DNA of 64,000 nt, from contig NC_084942.1 in assembly GCF_958298935.1 (NCBI RefSeq), positions 2,983,501-3,047,500 on the forward strand. The letters run 5' to 3'. Below, one piece after another: positions 1 to 11,525 of this stretch. This stretch comes from Phragmites australis. Its lineage: Eukaryota; Streptophyta; Magnoliopsida; Poales; Poaceae. Numbering within the stretch: the stretch's first letter is position 1; every line of letters begins with the position of its first letter. A program made the translations under genes and the position numbers. The notes below the pieces were generated by a model. The model saw only the letters and a list, made by a program, of their open reading frames with translations, searched no databases and had not been told where the DNA came from.

Positions 1-770
1 GAACCGGATGAAGGAGTCGGAGAACACTATCTTGGCCAGCCACCCAGGCAGCAGTCAATGGTGAACTTTGGCCTCCAATGGCGGAAGTAGAGAGAGACTC
101 CGGGATGGAGAGAGCGAGTCTGTAGGAGAGGGGAGATATTCTAATAATCTAATACTGTTTATTTTAGATTGTACAATCCAGATTCTAGATTGTGAGAATC
201 AAAATCTAAATTATTAGAATCATAATAAAAAACAAATAGACCCTTAGGCAGCCTTGTTTGGATCTCAAGATTAGAAATCAGTATTAAGAAAACAGGTTTT
301 ATTAGGAATTTTAGAAAAAAAAACAATATTGTGTTTGGATGGCAAGTACTCAAACTTGTTTGTGCTAGGCTCCGAAAATAACGACACGCATTTTGTTACC
401 ATGCAATCCAATCCTCATCGTCAAAGCATAGTTAGGAATGTGAATGAACGGAGGCGCGAGATTTGTGGCTAGAGAAATAAGCGTAATGTATCCTGGTTTT
501 GTTGATAACACCTTGGACTCGATTTTGCTAAAACACATAATTTTGAGTTTTACGATAACTTTTAGATATCCAGGAGTTTGTTACGGTATCCAAACAATAT
601 TTTGTTAAGATTAGGTTGAAACAGGTTTAATAAATTCTAGTCTCTACTATATAAAAAATAGTTGGTTCCCATATTATCTCTTTTCATACTCTCCTCCCAT
701 CTTTATCTTTATATATTTACTTAATTGGAGGATCCTTTGAAACTTCACGGTGATCCTAGATGAGACATAT
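1..770. other. AT-rich intergenic DNA with degenerate MITE-like pieces
   Basis: No gene is visible. Bases about 150-245 form a partly self-complementary AT-rich stretch ending in a Tourist-like end (reverse complement TAAGGGTCTATTTG), with no clear partner, so probably a truncated MITE. Short segments near 325-350 and 576-600 (both with a TTGTTTGGAT-like core when read in opposite directions) may be the ends of a second degenerate element. These are weak readings. Confidence 0.3.
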
Positions 771-773
771 TAA

Positions 774-1060
774 GGCCGTGTTTGTTTGAGCTTCTGTTTT
801 TGAGCTTATCTGAAAAGCAGTGTTTTTGGCTTTTCTGAAAAGCTGCTTTTGGAAATAGGTTGTTGGCTTCTACAATAAATTTTTGGCTTCTCAGCACATA
901 GCTTCTCAGAGAAGTACATCTCAGCGAGCTTCTCAGCTTTAGTTCATTTTCCTCAGAAACAGGCTTCTGGCTTCTCCAGAAGCCACTTCTTCAGAACCTC
1001 GTTTGTTCTGGCTTCTGCCAGTAGCAGAAGCAGTTTCAGAAGCAGCAAACAAACACAGCC
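774..1060. mobile_element. Tourist-like MITE (PIF/Harbinger type)
   Basis: A 287 bp element with terminal inverted repeats GGCCGTGTTTGTTTG (left) and GGCTGTGTTTGTTTG (reverse complement of the right end), flanked by a TAA target-site duplication at 771-773 and 1061-1063. The interior is rich in GCTTCT/AGAAGC palindromes and could fold into a hairpin. The TWA target duplication and TIR type are those of Tourist elements. It has no coding capacity. Confidence 0.78.
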
Positions 1061-1157
1061 TAAGATAAAAAGAAAAATTCTAGAAATTCTAATAAAAAAA
1101 AAAACATCCGGTCGTTGATTTGGTAGACTAAGAGCAATGACCATTGAATCTAACTTG

Positions 1158-1325
1158 CATCTAAATTACCACATATGCCATTATAAAATAATGACCCAAA
1201 ATATCCCCTAAATCAGCTTCTAAATTACCCACCTATACCATTAAGAAAAAATAATCCAAAATACCCCTATATATGTTTGTATATTACACATCTTCGCCAT
1301 TATGAAAAATCAAACTGAAAGTATA
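1158..1325. repeat. Three degenerate ~60 bp tandem repeats
   Basis: Three successive units begin near 1161, 1220 and 1280. Each opens with TAAATTACC or a variant, followed by a GCCATTA/ACCATTA block and an AAAATA(T/C)CCC block. Period is about 60 bp; the third unit is the most diverged. No coding potential is seen. Confidence 0.55.
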
Positions 1326-2300
1326 ATGTATCATGCGGGCCATCATCATACATGCATGCCACCATGGATACCACTGCGCTTGCACCAGGCTACCAATGAG
1401 ATTAGGAGGGAGCGATGAGCATATCGATTTCTAGGTTTAGTAATCAAGAAAAGGTTTATTTAATATTAAATAAGAATTATGTAAGTTTCTACTACAAATT
1501 ACTTCATTATATTTTGACCAAAATATTATAACATATATATTGATAGTTTTATTATAGACGACATTCAACATAACAAGCACGGTGGTGCTGGCCGAAGTGC
1601 CTGTTTACTAAGGATACAATCTATGAGCTGGAATCCTAATTTCTTAATAAAATTCAAAGAGATTGGTGCAACAAGAACTAAGGTTTCAACTTAACATGCA
1701 GAAGCAAAAAATTATTTTTACAACTGCAACCGTTAATAATAAATTGAGAAGCCAAAATGTGGATTCATAAAATCACGATAGATAGACTGTAGTTGAGAGC
1801 TGATATAGCTCAAACTAATGTTTCAATGAGACACGCGTCGAACTCATGCGGAGGTGCAATGTGGAAGGGCAAAAACAATAAATGAGAACGACTAGCCCAT
1901 GCAAAAGCATAAGTTGATGGATTAGTTTAATAAAAATCTCTAAAATTTGAATAATTTATCTATTTTATTATCTACTCTTATCCTCCAGCCTTCTCACCTT
2001 GTTTCCGGCTACGGATATATGACCTATTTACTAGTAAAAATAAAAAATTATAAAACAATTAGCGGATAATCCCCTCTCTATTTTCGGATCCTATCTGAAA
2101 TCAAACTATCTGAAATCAATCTATAGCATTGCTTCCAGTTATTCATTTGGTGGTACTTCTATAACGCATCAACGTCTCTATACTGAGTTTATATTTAATG
2201 TTACTATATTTAATATTTATATTTTTATTACAACGCTCAGTTAGTTTTAGTAGATATTTGTCTTTTTCAATAAGACCGAACCGAACAGGAAGAAATCTCA
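1326..2300. other. AT-rich intergenic stretch, nothing recognised
   Basis: Low-GC sequence with no open frame resembling a known protein and no clear inverted termini. If the IQM exon copy at 2370-2557 belonged to a complete gene, its downstream exons should lie here or beyond the left edge. I searched for IQM exon 2-9 motifs and saw none. Confidence 0.4.
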
Positions 2301-2369
2301 CGCAAGAAGATCAAGTAAAGGAGAGGCCGGAAGAGTAAACAAAACTTGAACGGCTTGGGATATCGTTAC

Positions 2370-2557
2370 CAGAGCTCCTCTACGACGACGGCGGAGTCGG
2401 CGAGCTTCCGCCTGGTCCGGTAGCTGCGGTACACCTTCTGCAGCTTGGTAGCCGCGCCATTCACGTCGCCGCCGCCGCCGTCGCTTCCCGCGACCGGGCA
2501 CCTGGGAGAATCCGTAATATCCAATCCGGCCGGAGGCAGCGCCGCCTCCGCCTCCAT
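2370..2557 (-). pseudogene. Duplicated first exon of the IQM gene
   Basis: This 188 bp segment encodes a near copy of the first exon of the intact IQM gene at 4199-7793. It opens with a Met-Glu-Ala-Glu start at 2557, carries the same alanine-proline and Val-Ala-Gly-Ser patches, and ends with an essentially identical IQ motif followed by the VVVEELW block. It keeps the same phase and a GT splice donor just after the exon end at 2370. It is eight codons shorter than the parent exon, all in the linker. No exon 2-9 equivalents follow within the 2.3 kb to the left edge, so it is most likely a truncated duplicate. It could be the start of a second gene only if its first intron exceeds 2.3 kb. Confidence 0.75.
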
Positions 2558-2822
2558 TTTCTGACTTCTGCGAGGACCGAGCAAGCAGTTCGGTTTGGTT
2601 GCGAAGGCGCGAGAGGCAGAGAATGGTTGCACCCCTCAGGAGCAGGAGCAGCAATTCCTCTACTATTATTACTACTAGTGGAGAGTATCAGATCCCCATT
2701 CGCGTTTATCCTAGCTAGCTCGGGTCACACTCTCCATGCTGGATCGGAGCTCTGATCGGTGGTTTTCGTGTGCGAATCACACGTACATGTGCATCATGTT
2801 CTGTCGACGCTCTTGTATGAAC
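2558..2822 (-). repeat. Duplicated IQM 5' flank
   Basis: Sequence upstream of the exon copy also matches the flank of the intact IQM gene. For example TCTCCATGCTGGATCGGAG at about 2729 parallels TCTCCGTGCCGGATCGGAG at about 8170, and CATGTTCTGTCGACGCT parallels CATGTTTCTGTGGACGCT just upstream of each gene. The copy lacks roughly 90 bp present in the parent. So promoter-proximal DNA was duplicated together with the exon. Confidence 0.65.
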
Positions 2823-3261
2823 CGTTGCTACAGAATCTTATACTAGCACCTAGCAGCAAGTAGCTTTGGATATATGCCGAGAGAACAGGATTTGTTGGAT
2901 TAGCGCAAATTGTTTCTAGAGTGTAATTTTCTTGGTTTTTTTTTTGTTTGGTTTTGGCCTTTGTAACACCGCACTATATTTTTGTTTTTGATTAATTAAT
3001 ACAATAGGGTGACCTCCTGCCTGTTCGTTTAAAAAAACGATTTTTTATAGCACGGACCATTATTAGCTCAGCACTACATTCTGAATAAGTAGATAAATAG
3101 TACTAATCTTGATAACATGTTAAATTTATCTTGAGTAGATATGGACGGGTTTAACAAGCCTCTGAAAGTCTGAAATAGCTCTAGTTCTTTTTTAGAGAGA
3201 GAATGAAGTAGCTCTAGCTAAAGTGGTGCGGTACCCTTTCTTTCCTCCGAAGGCCTTTTAA

Positions 3262-3425
3262 GGGATTGGGATCCTCTGACTTAGCAAAGTCATCGTGTTA
3301 CTGTAGCATCGATGTAGTAATAAATCTCGGCTATCCGTTCTCGATCCAACAGTTTGTGGAAGAGCTAAAGTCATGGATACTGTAGCACGGAGATTTTGCT
3401 ATGTAAAAGCAGATGATCCCAGTCC
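3262..3425. mobile_element. Short MITE-like inverted-terminus element
   Basis: The ends are inverted copies: GGGATTGGGATCCTCTG on the left, and GGACTGGGATCATCTGC as the reverse complement of the right. About 164 bp long and non-coding. No clean target-site duplication was found, so the superfamily is left open. It lies about 0.8 kb downstream of the IQM stop codon. Confidence 0.5.
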
Positions 3426-4198
3426 AGAGAAACTCTCGTGATTGGAGTCACCCAAATAGGCCATGCTTTCATGTTGGATTTTGATATTTGGTGGTCAACC
3501 ACTAGGTAATTAGCTACTGGTTAATTTTCGTTTTTGGCAATCAGGCAAATTTTACGATGATTGTGAAGTCCCATTGGCTCGTTTCTTTGCTTGTTCTTGT
3601 TCACTGGTGTGCCAATAAGTAATAGCTGTTGCTTCATGCTGGGCACCAGGAAGATCGCTCATATTTTTTTAGAGCAATGCCCGTCAAAATACAGAACACG
3701 CAGAGGATCAAATTGAGGGAGGGAGAATTTCTAGGCCAGTCTGAATGTTGGGCTCAGCCCAAAGGCACACCAGCTGACCAGCGCCACGGAATTTGACTCA
3801 TCAGCTGACTATTGCTCAATTCTGTGAATGGACAGGTATAATGTGTCCATTAACAAAAGATATGGTATGGAGCAAACTTTAGTTGGGGCTTCTTTTGCCT
3901 GTTAAATCGATCATGACTTAAACAGGTTTCGTCCTGGTTGTGACTTGTGAGATATAGTTACAGTCAGCAACTCGCCACACTTGAAAGAACTTTGCAGTAT
4001 ACCAATGCAAACATCTGAGGTGTAAATCGAACCCAGAACCAAGGACAAGGGTAAAGCAGCAAGAAAGAACCAAGTTTCTGAGCATTGCAGTATATATACA
4101 AAAATCATAATGCAGAATTACAGTAATCCGACGGCTCAACAGCAAAGGTTTCGGGCTGCCGTGCGTTCTAGTTGCATGTCATAAGATCTTCTAAGCTT
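3426..4198. other. 3' flank of the IQM gene
   Basis: Between the MITE-like element and the IQM stop codon. The part closest to 4199 is presumably IQM 3' untranslated sequence. Small open frames on the minus strand at 3911-4145 have no recognisable similarity and are not called genes. Confidence 0.4.
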
Positions 4199-7100
4199 CT
4201 AACTTGGATGGGGAAGGGAGGCCTGCATTGGCGCAAGCGGTGACGTTGGTGAGGTAGCTTTAGTGGGGGAGAAGCATGAAGGTAGCCTCATTGAGGGTGA
4301 TGGTGTTGATGCCCTTGGTGAGAGGTCTACCATCTCCAGAGCCTGCATTCTGAGCTCCAGCGGGTAGTCCTTGACGCATCCAATTCTTGGACCAAGCCCG
4401 GTGCTCCATTTCAGGGACAGCTTGTGCCCAAGCTGATATGACTTGGACTCCCTCTTGGATTTCATCCTCTCGAGAATTTCCTTCTGTGGGACGTCGGTGG
4501 CTTTAGGGCTTTGCAGACCACCTGATAAGGTTCTCTGGTAGGTTGGCTTGGCTTGTTCTGTAGGAGCATTCCCGCCTTCCTCGCCTTCTGTAGTGTTTGA
4601 AGGGAGAATCAGTTGTGGAGGATTGATAGCAGCAGTAAGGTTCTGTGTGTCATTAGGCACTGGATCTTCATTGTAGTCTTCTTTGGTAGATGAACGCACC
4701 TGAATAGCCAAAAGCAAGCTCACTAAAAAGGCATCTGCTGTTTGGTGCACGAGCATATTTTAGGTTGTGAATGGCTGAAATAGTGTACCTCAACTTCTTT
4801 GCGGTCAACTCCGTTCTCTTCAAGGAAGTTCATGAAATTGCTGAGATTCTCTGCACTTGGTTTGTAGTGACCACTGTAGGCCCAGATGGACTTATCCAGA
4901 ACATAGCATCAGAAATTAGCAGAATGCACCCAATGAAAAAGCTTAATAACAAGACATGATCAAAGGATAAAAATAAGATTATAATGTGATACGTAGACAG
5001 AAAATAGAAGGATGCAAAGTCTATGGACAGTGGCTGAATAAAGATAAGTAAATACTCTGATATGTGCTAGACAGAAGTAGATTCAGAAACTATATTTTCC
5101 ACTATACTTACTCCAAAAGTTGTGGGAAAATACTGTATGCATGAAGCACAATGTTCCAGTTTATATTTCATATTTGTCCTCCAAAAAGGATGCATGTTAA
5201 AATAGTTATTCATGGCAACGCTCTTGAAAAAAATAGTTATTCATGGTAACGCTCTTGAAAAAAATAGTTATTCATGGTAGCCCATGGACCAGGAAAGAAT
5301 GGTTTGAAGAACCATGCACAGTGAATGAATCATCAACTCCTGGACACTAACAAAGATTTTTGGTCAAAGGTGCAGGATTAAGGAATAGCATAAGCAAGAA
5401 TACCAAGAAAGTAAAATACTGCAATCAAACACTAACATTTCAATGTGGCATGGTTGCTCAAAAATACCTTGATAACTCCATTTTCTGCAGTAAATCTTCC
5501 AGCGGCTATGGTAGTACCTCCTGCTAAAAAGCTGGAGTGTTGGAATATACCTCTCTCTTTCTGGACGGATAAATCAGGTTAAAGAAATAGATTTAGCGGT
5601 ACTAAACATAAACCAACAAAATGTGATATAAGATATAAAAATGTTTCTGCAGCAATGCAAGTGCAAGGTCCTTGTACGAGTAGACACATTACCTTTCCAG
5701 CATAAAGCCTTTTTGCTGTGCTCATAACAAAAATCCATTTAGTCCCTTTAGGACCCCAGCTTGTATCAAGTGGTTCTCCAGATTGTTTATGGATAATCTT
5801 ACCCTCATTAATGATGTATTCATAGAGCTCACGCTCTTGCTGCAAAACATTGGAAAAATTTTAGAGCTTGGAACTATGTGGTAGGTTTAGTAGCAAGAAA
5901 ATGAAGAGTTTGTTAAAACGAATTCCTTTTTCCATTCTTGACTATGTATAATATTTTAAAGTCAATTATACTTTTATTAATTGCCATGATTCATGAGCAA
6001 AGGGAATAATAGTGTGAATGGAAGCAGGCAAGGGCATGCCGGATTCTTTTCATGTTTCAGAATAAACAATAATTCAGACTTGAGGCTATGCCAAATGCAG
6101 TTCATATATGCAGCAATTTGATAGTATACAAGAAGATGCAACTCATGATTCGATTTGATAAAATATCCCTTAAAAGTCAAACTTCAGGGGAGAAAAGTCT
6201 TTATAGTAAAAGAATAGTGATATTCATTTTATAAAAAAATAGTGACACTTAATCAAAAAAAGATTCATGAAAGCAACATGTCATTATACAGCCCTTCATA
6301 GATGTTTTCAGTAAGGATATATAGCATGAGTTCCAAACAAAGATAGGCAGCCACTGTGAAACATGTCTTACCGGACCAAGATATATTATGCATTGCTTCT
6401 TCAGCAGAACTCTTGGACACTCTGGAAGGTCCATATCCTTTCCCTCTCCAATATCAAGCCTACATTTGCAAACAGACTTACTGAAATTGCCTCGAACCCA
6501 TAACTGAAATTGTTGGTATGAAAAAACATTTTAGTATGCAAACGCTAATCCATATATGCCATGCATATTGCATCAACTCGTTCCACTAACAGAATTTGCA
6601 ACTGTAAATGTGCGCATTGCAGTTAAGATCTTACCAGTAGAAGAATGGCTGGCCGGCCTGGCTTTGGCACCAGACATCGTAGTAGAAATGCAGGTTGTGC
6701 CCATATCTATGCCGTGGGTCGATCTGCAACAAGAGATGAATACTGCTATAGCGATTGCATACTTGCATCAGAGTCTCGCAAACAATAGTTTATCAAGGAT
6801 TCCCTGAAAAAAGGGTTATCAAGAGATGGAGAACCGCAGAGACATGCCAATTGGTGGACCTTTTATGATCAATGTCCACACCTGACTAGAAGTCCAAGTC
6901 AACTAATACTGGAAAGCAACCTCTTTTCACATACATGTAAGCAGAGCACCAAATCCTATGCAAGTAGATTACTACTAAACTAAAAAACAGTAGTGGATGT
7001 GTACGATTTGTACTCACAGCCTCGATCCAGTGCTGGAAAGCCAGCTTCAGAGCCTTGCCGTCTCTGGATAGACCCTGACCCACCTGTGTAAAGTTTACAA

Positions 7101-7793
7101 ACACAACAAATTCAGAGCAACAAAGGAGAAGTTCAGAACATAACGAGCTTTCTTGAGGTAGCTATTGAGACCTTGGATGCAATGAGGCTGACGCGGTTCC
7201 AGCGCGAGGCGGCAGTCTCCGGCTTGGGTTCGTCGAAGAAGGAGATGGTGCTGTGGCTGAGCTGCGCGAAGTCCAGCGCTTGCCACCTTCATTCATCCAC
7301 ATCAAACCTTTGTCAGTTTAGTTAAAAAATTCTCCAAAATCAAGCCTCAACTAGAACCATCAACAAGAACCAAATTTGGCATTTATTTGGGAGGACAAAA
7401 TCTCCAAGAAAGAGGCACCTTTACATGAAATCCAACTCATTGTACAGCAAGAACCAAGGGGGGGAAAGCAAGATGTAATTGGGAAGATTTTCAAGAATGG
7501 GACAGCTCTTCTTTACCAAATAAAACAGTGCGATCGGGAAGAAATCAGAGCCAAAAAGATTCAAGAGCAGGATCTAAACACCAGAGCTCCTCTACGACGA
7601 CGGCGGAGTCGGCGAGCTTCCGCCTGGTCCGGTAGCTGCGGTACACCTTCTGCAGCTTGGTCGCCGCGCCATTCGCGCCGTCGCCGCCGCCACTTCCCGC
7701 CACCGGCGAGGAATCTTCCAGCTTATCCGAGTAAGACCTGGAAGAATCCACAGCATCCAAGGCGGCCGGTGGCAGCGTCGTCTCCATCTCCAT
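4199..7793 (-). CDS. IQM: IQM family IQ-motif calmodulin-binding protein
   Basis: Nine exons (all complement): 7793-7582, 7286-7172, 7083-7018, 6723-6635, 6459-6372, 5839-5693, 5560-5468, 4890-4789 and 4699-4199. They join with GT-AG introns in consistent phase to 1413 bp, 470 aa. Exon 1 carries an IQ motif around residues 46-59 (core [12 protein letters not shown]), which in this family binds calmodulin without needing calcium. Later exons carry family hallmarks: the WWQALDF block, [17 protein letters not shown], the tryptophan-rich segment before KLY-type [12 protein letters not shown], and a C-terminal [19 protein letters not shown] block. IQM proteins are plant-specific and have been linked to stress signalling, seed germination and hormone responses; which role applies here is unknown. 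I chose the Met at 7793 because it aligns with the start in the duplicated exon. An in-frame upstream Met at 7988 exists but its extension is not conserved. The C-terminal tail is Ser/Pro-rich. Confidence 0.92.
5199..5280. repeat. Small tandem repeat in an IQM intron
   Basis: About 2.6 copies of a 31 bp unit (core ATAGTTATTCATGG then AACGCTCTTGAAAA) lie in the intron between the exons ending at 5468 and starting at 4890. Units are nearly identical, which suggests recent expansion. This is also the longest intron of the gene. Confidence 0.8.
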
Positions 7794-7988
7794 TTTCTTT
7801 CTCTGAGGTTTAGGAGCGAGTCTAAGCACTGCACTAGACCGAGCGAGCACTAAGGTTGTGAGGGCGAGCGAGACAGAGTCGCACAGAGAACGGCTGCTGC
7901 TGTCGGCGTCGAGGAGGAGCAGGTGGGAATCCGATCCACGCAAAACGTGGGAATAATTAAAGGCGATTAATCTGATTCTGGACGCCAT

Positions 7989-8340
7989 TCGCGGGAAGGA
8001 CGCACTACACGTTCTTGTTCCTGCAGATTGGGATGTGGCTCCAGAGTCCAGACAACAGATTGGCCCAGGTCACCCCAAGTCTTGTAGGGTGACTTGGGGT
8101 CACACCGGAGACCCGAGGGGGTGTGGACCGTGCCGTTGGCCGGTCGCACCACGCGCGGCACCGGTTGCTCTCCGTGCCGGATCGGAGCGTTGCTCGCCGT
8201 CGTGTAATGCGTCATGTTTCTGTGGACGCTTCGCTCCTGTGTGAATTGAATAAAGGACCGACTGTGCATCATGGAGGCCCTAGCAACGAGTTAATTAGCC
8301 ATGGATATGATATGTCAGAAAAACGTGACACTCCTCTGTC
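7989..8340 (-). promoter_or_regulatory. IQM upstream region
   Basis: Sequence immediately upstream of the IQM gene. Part of it (about 8085-8250) is shared with the flank of the duplicated exon at 2558-2822. I see no obvious TATA box at a fitting distance, so the start of transcription cannot be placed. The GC-rich open frames here do not resemble known proteins. Confidence 0.4.
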
Positions 8341-9075
8341 GATCTAAAACTGTTATCACTGTTGGTTATGACATTGACGTTAAAATAGCGATAGTGATAA
8401 TATATAATTATTATAACCAGTTTATATATGGATAATAATAGTATTACTGTCGATTTAAATGGGGAACTAATAATGATAATTCATCAACATATATAAAAAT
8501 ACTCTACAGCGAACTCTTCAGTATGAGGATTTATCTAAGTTTGATTTTAAATTAATATAGTGATCTTATACTAAAATATCTATGATAGAGTATTTTACAT
8601 TTCAAACTTAGATAAATAGAAATGGATATTGTAAAACTGCTATACCAGGAGCTCTTTGACCTGGGAACGTCGAAGAACTCTTGGTGTAGCCGCCTTACAC
8701 CATATATTTTATATCTTGCGCTATCTAAGTGATAATAGTACATCTAAATAAATAGAAAAACACAATTATTGTGAAAGCAAATATATTTTCTACCACTCAT
8801 TTATATGTGCCTATTGCCACCATCTAGCTACTCAACTTGCCACTCATTTAGTTTGGGAGATGGGGAGACATGCCCAGGAAACGGGAGACAGCTAGCTCGG
8901 GAGTAGAGGCAGCTGCGATGGCTATGATAACCATCGCACCACTTCGATCGTCACTACACCTCGAGAGCGGCTTCGAACGGTCGCGAGTGGCTCGAGAAAA
9001 CAAGGGTGATCTAGAGGTGGCTTAGGCTAAGAGGACATGGAAGCCTGGCACAAGGGGTAGAGGCAGCTGTAGTTA

Positions 9076-9902
9076 GGGGCGGAGCCAAGATTAGATGATA
9101 TGAGGGGCTGAGAAGAGATAAATTTAAATCAGTTCTAGAAGCTATTGAATTTATCCTCATAAAAGTACATAATTTTCTCTTAATATTGGTCAATCTCTTT
9201 TCCAATCTTAGGAAGAACGAAATACAGGTTTTGGTGTCTTGCGATGGATCTGTGTTCTATGATCGGATTAAAATATTTTTTTATCCATACACAAAGTCAC
9301 CTATAGTAACAAATATATAGAGCTTCCATACATTTGCTAAAAAAATCTCTATAAATGAAAATAACTAAACCTCATGTCAATAAAAGAGTAGAGTGATAAA
9401 AAATGAATCATGATCATTAAGGACAAATACATTAAATTTGGTAAAGTTTGGCAAGAAAAAAAAACACTTTGTTACTACGCATAGTAAATTAATTATACTT
9501 GGCGATATCTAATACTGAAATATATTAAAAAGACATATAATACTTGAAATATAGATAATAGATAAAATAAATTTGTATTCTCAAAAGAATATTCTAGTAT
9601 AAACTTGTAAGGATATCTTGATCCTTAATTAATTATATTAAACTTGTAAGGATCTCTTGATCCTTAATTAATTAGAGTATTCTTTTAAAAATTAAATAAC
9701 ACCATAATTCCTAATTACGCAAGCGATAAAGATTCCTGAACGTTGCTTCAGTAGTCGTATTTATGGACCGGCACTTGTTACCCTATAGTCATGTAAGAAA
9801 TACTCAAGTATATGCATGATACAGAGGAGTACATGCATAGAGGAGCTAGTACATGCATGCATCATGCATAGGGGGCCTGCCCCTGCCCCCTGTCTCCACC
9901 CC
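9076..9902. mobile_element. Nested TIR element of uncertain class
   Basis: Left end GGGGCGGAGCCA and right end (reverse complement) GGGGTGGAGACA form imperfect inverted termini, flanked by TA on both sides (9074-9075, 9903-9904). The element splits a segment that is otherwise collinear with a duplicate at about 8901-8950, which supports an insertion. About 827 bp, AT-rich and non-coding. A TA duplication would suit Tc1/mariner, but the termini are not classical Stowaway. Confidence 0.45.
9601..9678. repeat. Two tandem 39 bp repeats
   Basis: Two near-identical units starting at 9601 and 9640 (core AACTTGTAAGGAT then CTTGATCCTTAATTAATTA). They lie inside the nested TIR element at 9076-9902. 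Confidence 0.75.
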
Positions 9903-10339
9903 TAGCCATCGTGGCGACGATGATCATCGCACCACTTCAACCGCCGTTACTTCTCAGGAGTAGTTTCTGGAGGTTAGGAGCGAAGTGAGATAGGGCGCGA
10001 CTCAAGGAGACATGCTTGATTTATAGAAGAATTATCATTGTTGATTTGGAATATAAACCGACAATGAGAATAATTAACACTGTCGGTTCATCTTTGTTTA
10101 ATTATTGCTCTATCGGTGAGCATATGAACCGATAATGATAATCCTTATCACTGTTAGTTTGGAATACGAGCTGTTAGACATGTATATATAATCCTTATCC
10201 TTATCATTGTCGGTTTGTATTGGCTTAATTACTGCTCTATCTATGAGCTTTTGAATTAGCAGTAATAGTTATTATCACTGTTAGTTCACATTACGAACCG
10301 ACGGTGATAGTTTATCAATGCTGGTTTTTAAGGGTTCAC

Positions 10340-10980
10340 AGTTAGATATGTCGAGGATTTGTTCCTAATAAAGTGTCTAGAAAATAATGGGTTTACCTTC
10401 GTAAATCAGAGATCGAACATGAAGCGAGGCACATATGATATATACAGATTTGAGCATTCGATTGGAGTAATATCCTACGTCATGTGTGGATGATTATGTA
10501 TATGTATTCACTCGAGTACAAGCAATATTGCTGGCCTATTACAAAGAGTAGATCGGATTTAGTCTAACCTACGGATAAAGTCATCGAGTTCTTTCTGTGT
10601 CAAGGTCCTAATGCTTGCCTCGAGTAGCCGGAAAGAGAGAACCTCTCCCGAGAGATCTGGGTCCCTGCCTTATATAAAGGTGATGTACAGCCTCCTGTCA
10701 ATCTGTAATCGATAGGGAGTCTGTCTTGTCGTCTAAGTAAATAAATATATTATGGATACTAGTCTTCTCGAGTTGGGTAAGCAATATACTAGTCTTCTTG
10801 AGTTGGGTAAGCAATCGAGACTTTCCTAGTATATACCTTCTAGATCCCTGGCGTATCAGGTACCGTGGATTCGATTACGTAATATCCACAGTTTTGTTAA
10901 GTATGCATATGGTATACCCTATTTGTATATAGTATATTTCTTAGACATATATACCCTATAGTTACATATTCGATAGTAGC
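10340..10980 (+). mobile_element. LTR-like sequence (probable gypsy LTR remnant)
   Basis: This stretch has LTR-like architecture: a promoter-like TATATAAAGG at about 10671, then a downstream leader, then repeated ACTAGTCTTCT(C/T)GAGTTGGG units. No matching second LTR was found within the window, so this is either a solo LTR or one end of a decayed element extending to about 13.9 kb. Frequent CTCGAGTA motifs recur in the array at 13.1-13.7 kb, suggesting the same element. Confidence 0.4.
10757..10815 (+). repeat. Two tandem 30 bp repeats
   Basis: TACTAGTCTTCTCGAGTTGG and its continuation are repeated once with one substitution (period 30 bp). They sit just downstream of the TATA-like motif in the LTR-like segment. 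Confidence 0.8.
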
Positions 10981-11525
10981 TCCCTAACTCTACTCAACAT
11001 GAAGGATTTCTACAAGCGCCTACTCAAGTACCACCAAGTTCAAGTCTGGTCAAGTAAGGTAGATCGAACTCATACTCGAAACAGTCGAATAAGAAGAGGC
11101 TCTATTCCGAGTATTGAGTGGAAACACTTTTGGGTCGAGTGCCCTGCTATTATCCGCACTCGATACTTAATAAGGGCCATCAATATCAACTTCTCGATAT
11201 CCGTTTTTGAGTAGAGTTAAAAAACCTTTCAAATTTGAAATGTCGGGTATAGGAGCATTAAATGCTTGTAGAATGCATACAAGCGTGCAGAGATTCGCAT
11301 GATGTTTTCATTCTACTTTTCACGCCGATTGAAGCACCATAATTTTTATTCGAAGCGGAAACAAATTCTGAGTCTCATCTTGAGGCAATGCCTATTTAAT
11401 TACCTGAGGGGAGAAGTTCACCGCCATTGTCTTAGCCTCATTGCCAACTCTGCAGTCTCGCCCTTCAAATTCATCCACCGTTGTTTGCCTTCTACTCAAA
11501 GACTTCATCTTTCACTTTGGATCTT

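Larger units (their letters stand above)
8341..10335. mobile_element. CACTA-like non-autonomous element or remnant
   Basis: Both edges contain repeated, alternately oriented motifs of the type TTATCACTGTCGGTT / GAACCGACAGTGATA (about 8345-8460 and 10030-10335), resembling the subterminal arrays of CACTA transposons. I could not find a clean CACTA terminus at either edge, so boundaries are approximate. The interior carries a GC-richer stretch at 8870-9060 whose GGCAGCTG...CATCGCACCACTTC part recurs at 9055-9072 plus 9905-9950, a small internal duplication split by a nested element. No transposase coding is visible. Confidence 0.4.

Noticed and set aside
4771..4959. Plus-strand frame over IQM exon 8
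   Set aside because: Antisense shadow of the exon at 4789-4890, whose minus-strand translation carries the family SIWAYSGHY block.
7794..7988. N-terminal extension of the IQM protein from the Met at 7988
   Set aside because: The 65 extra codons are not conserved in the duplicated exon, whereas sequence from the Met at 7793 is.
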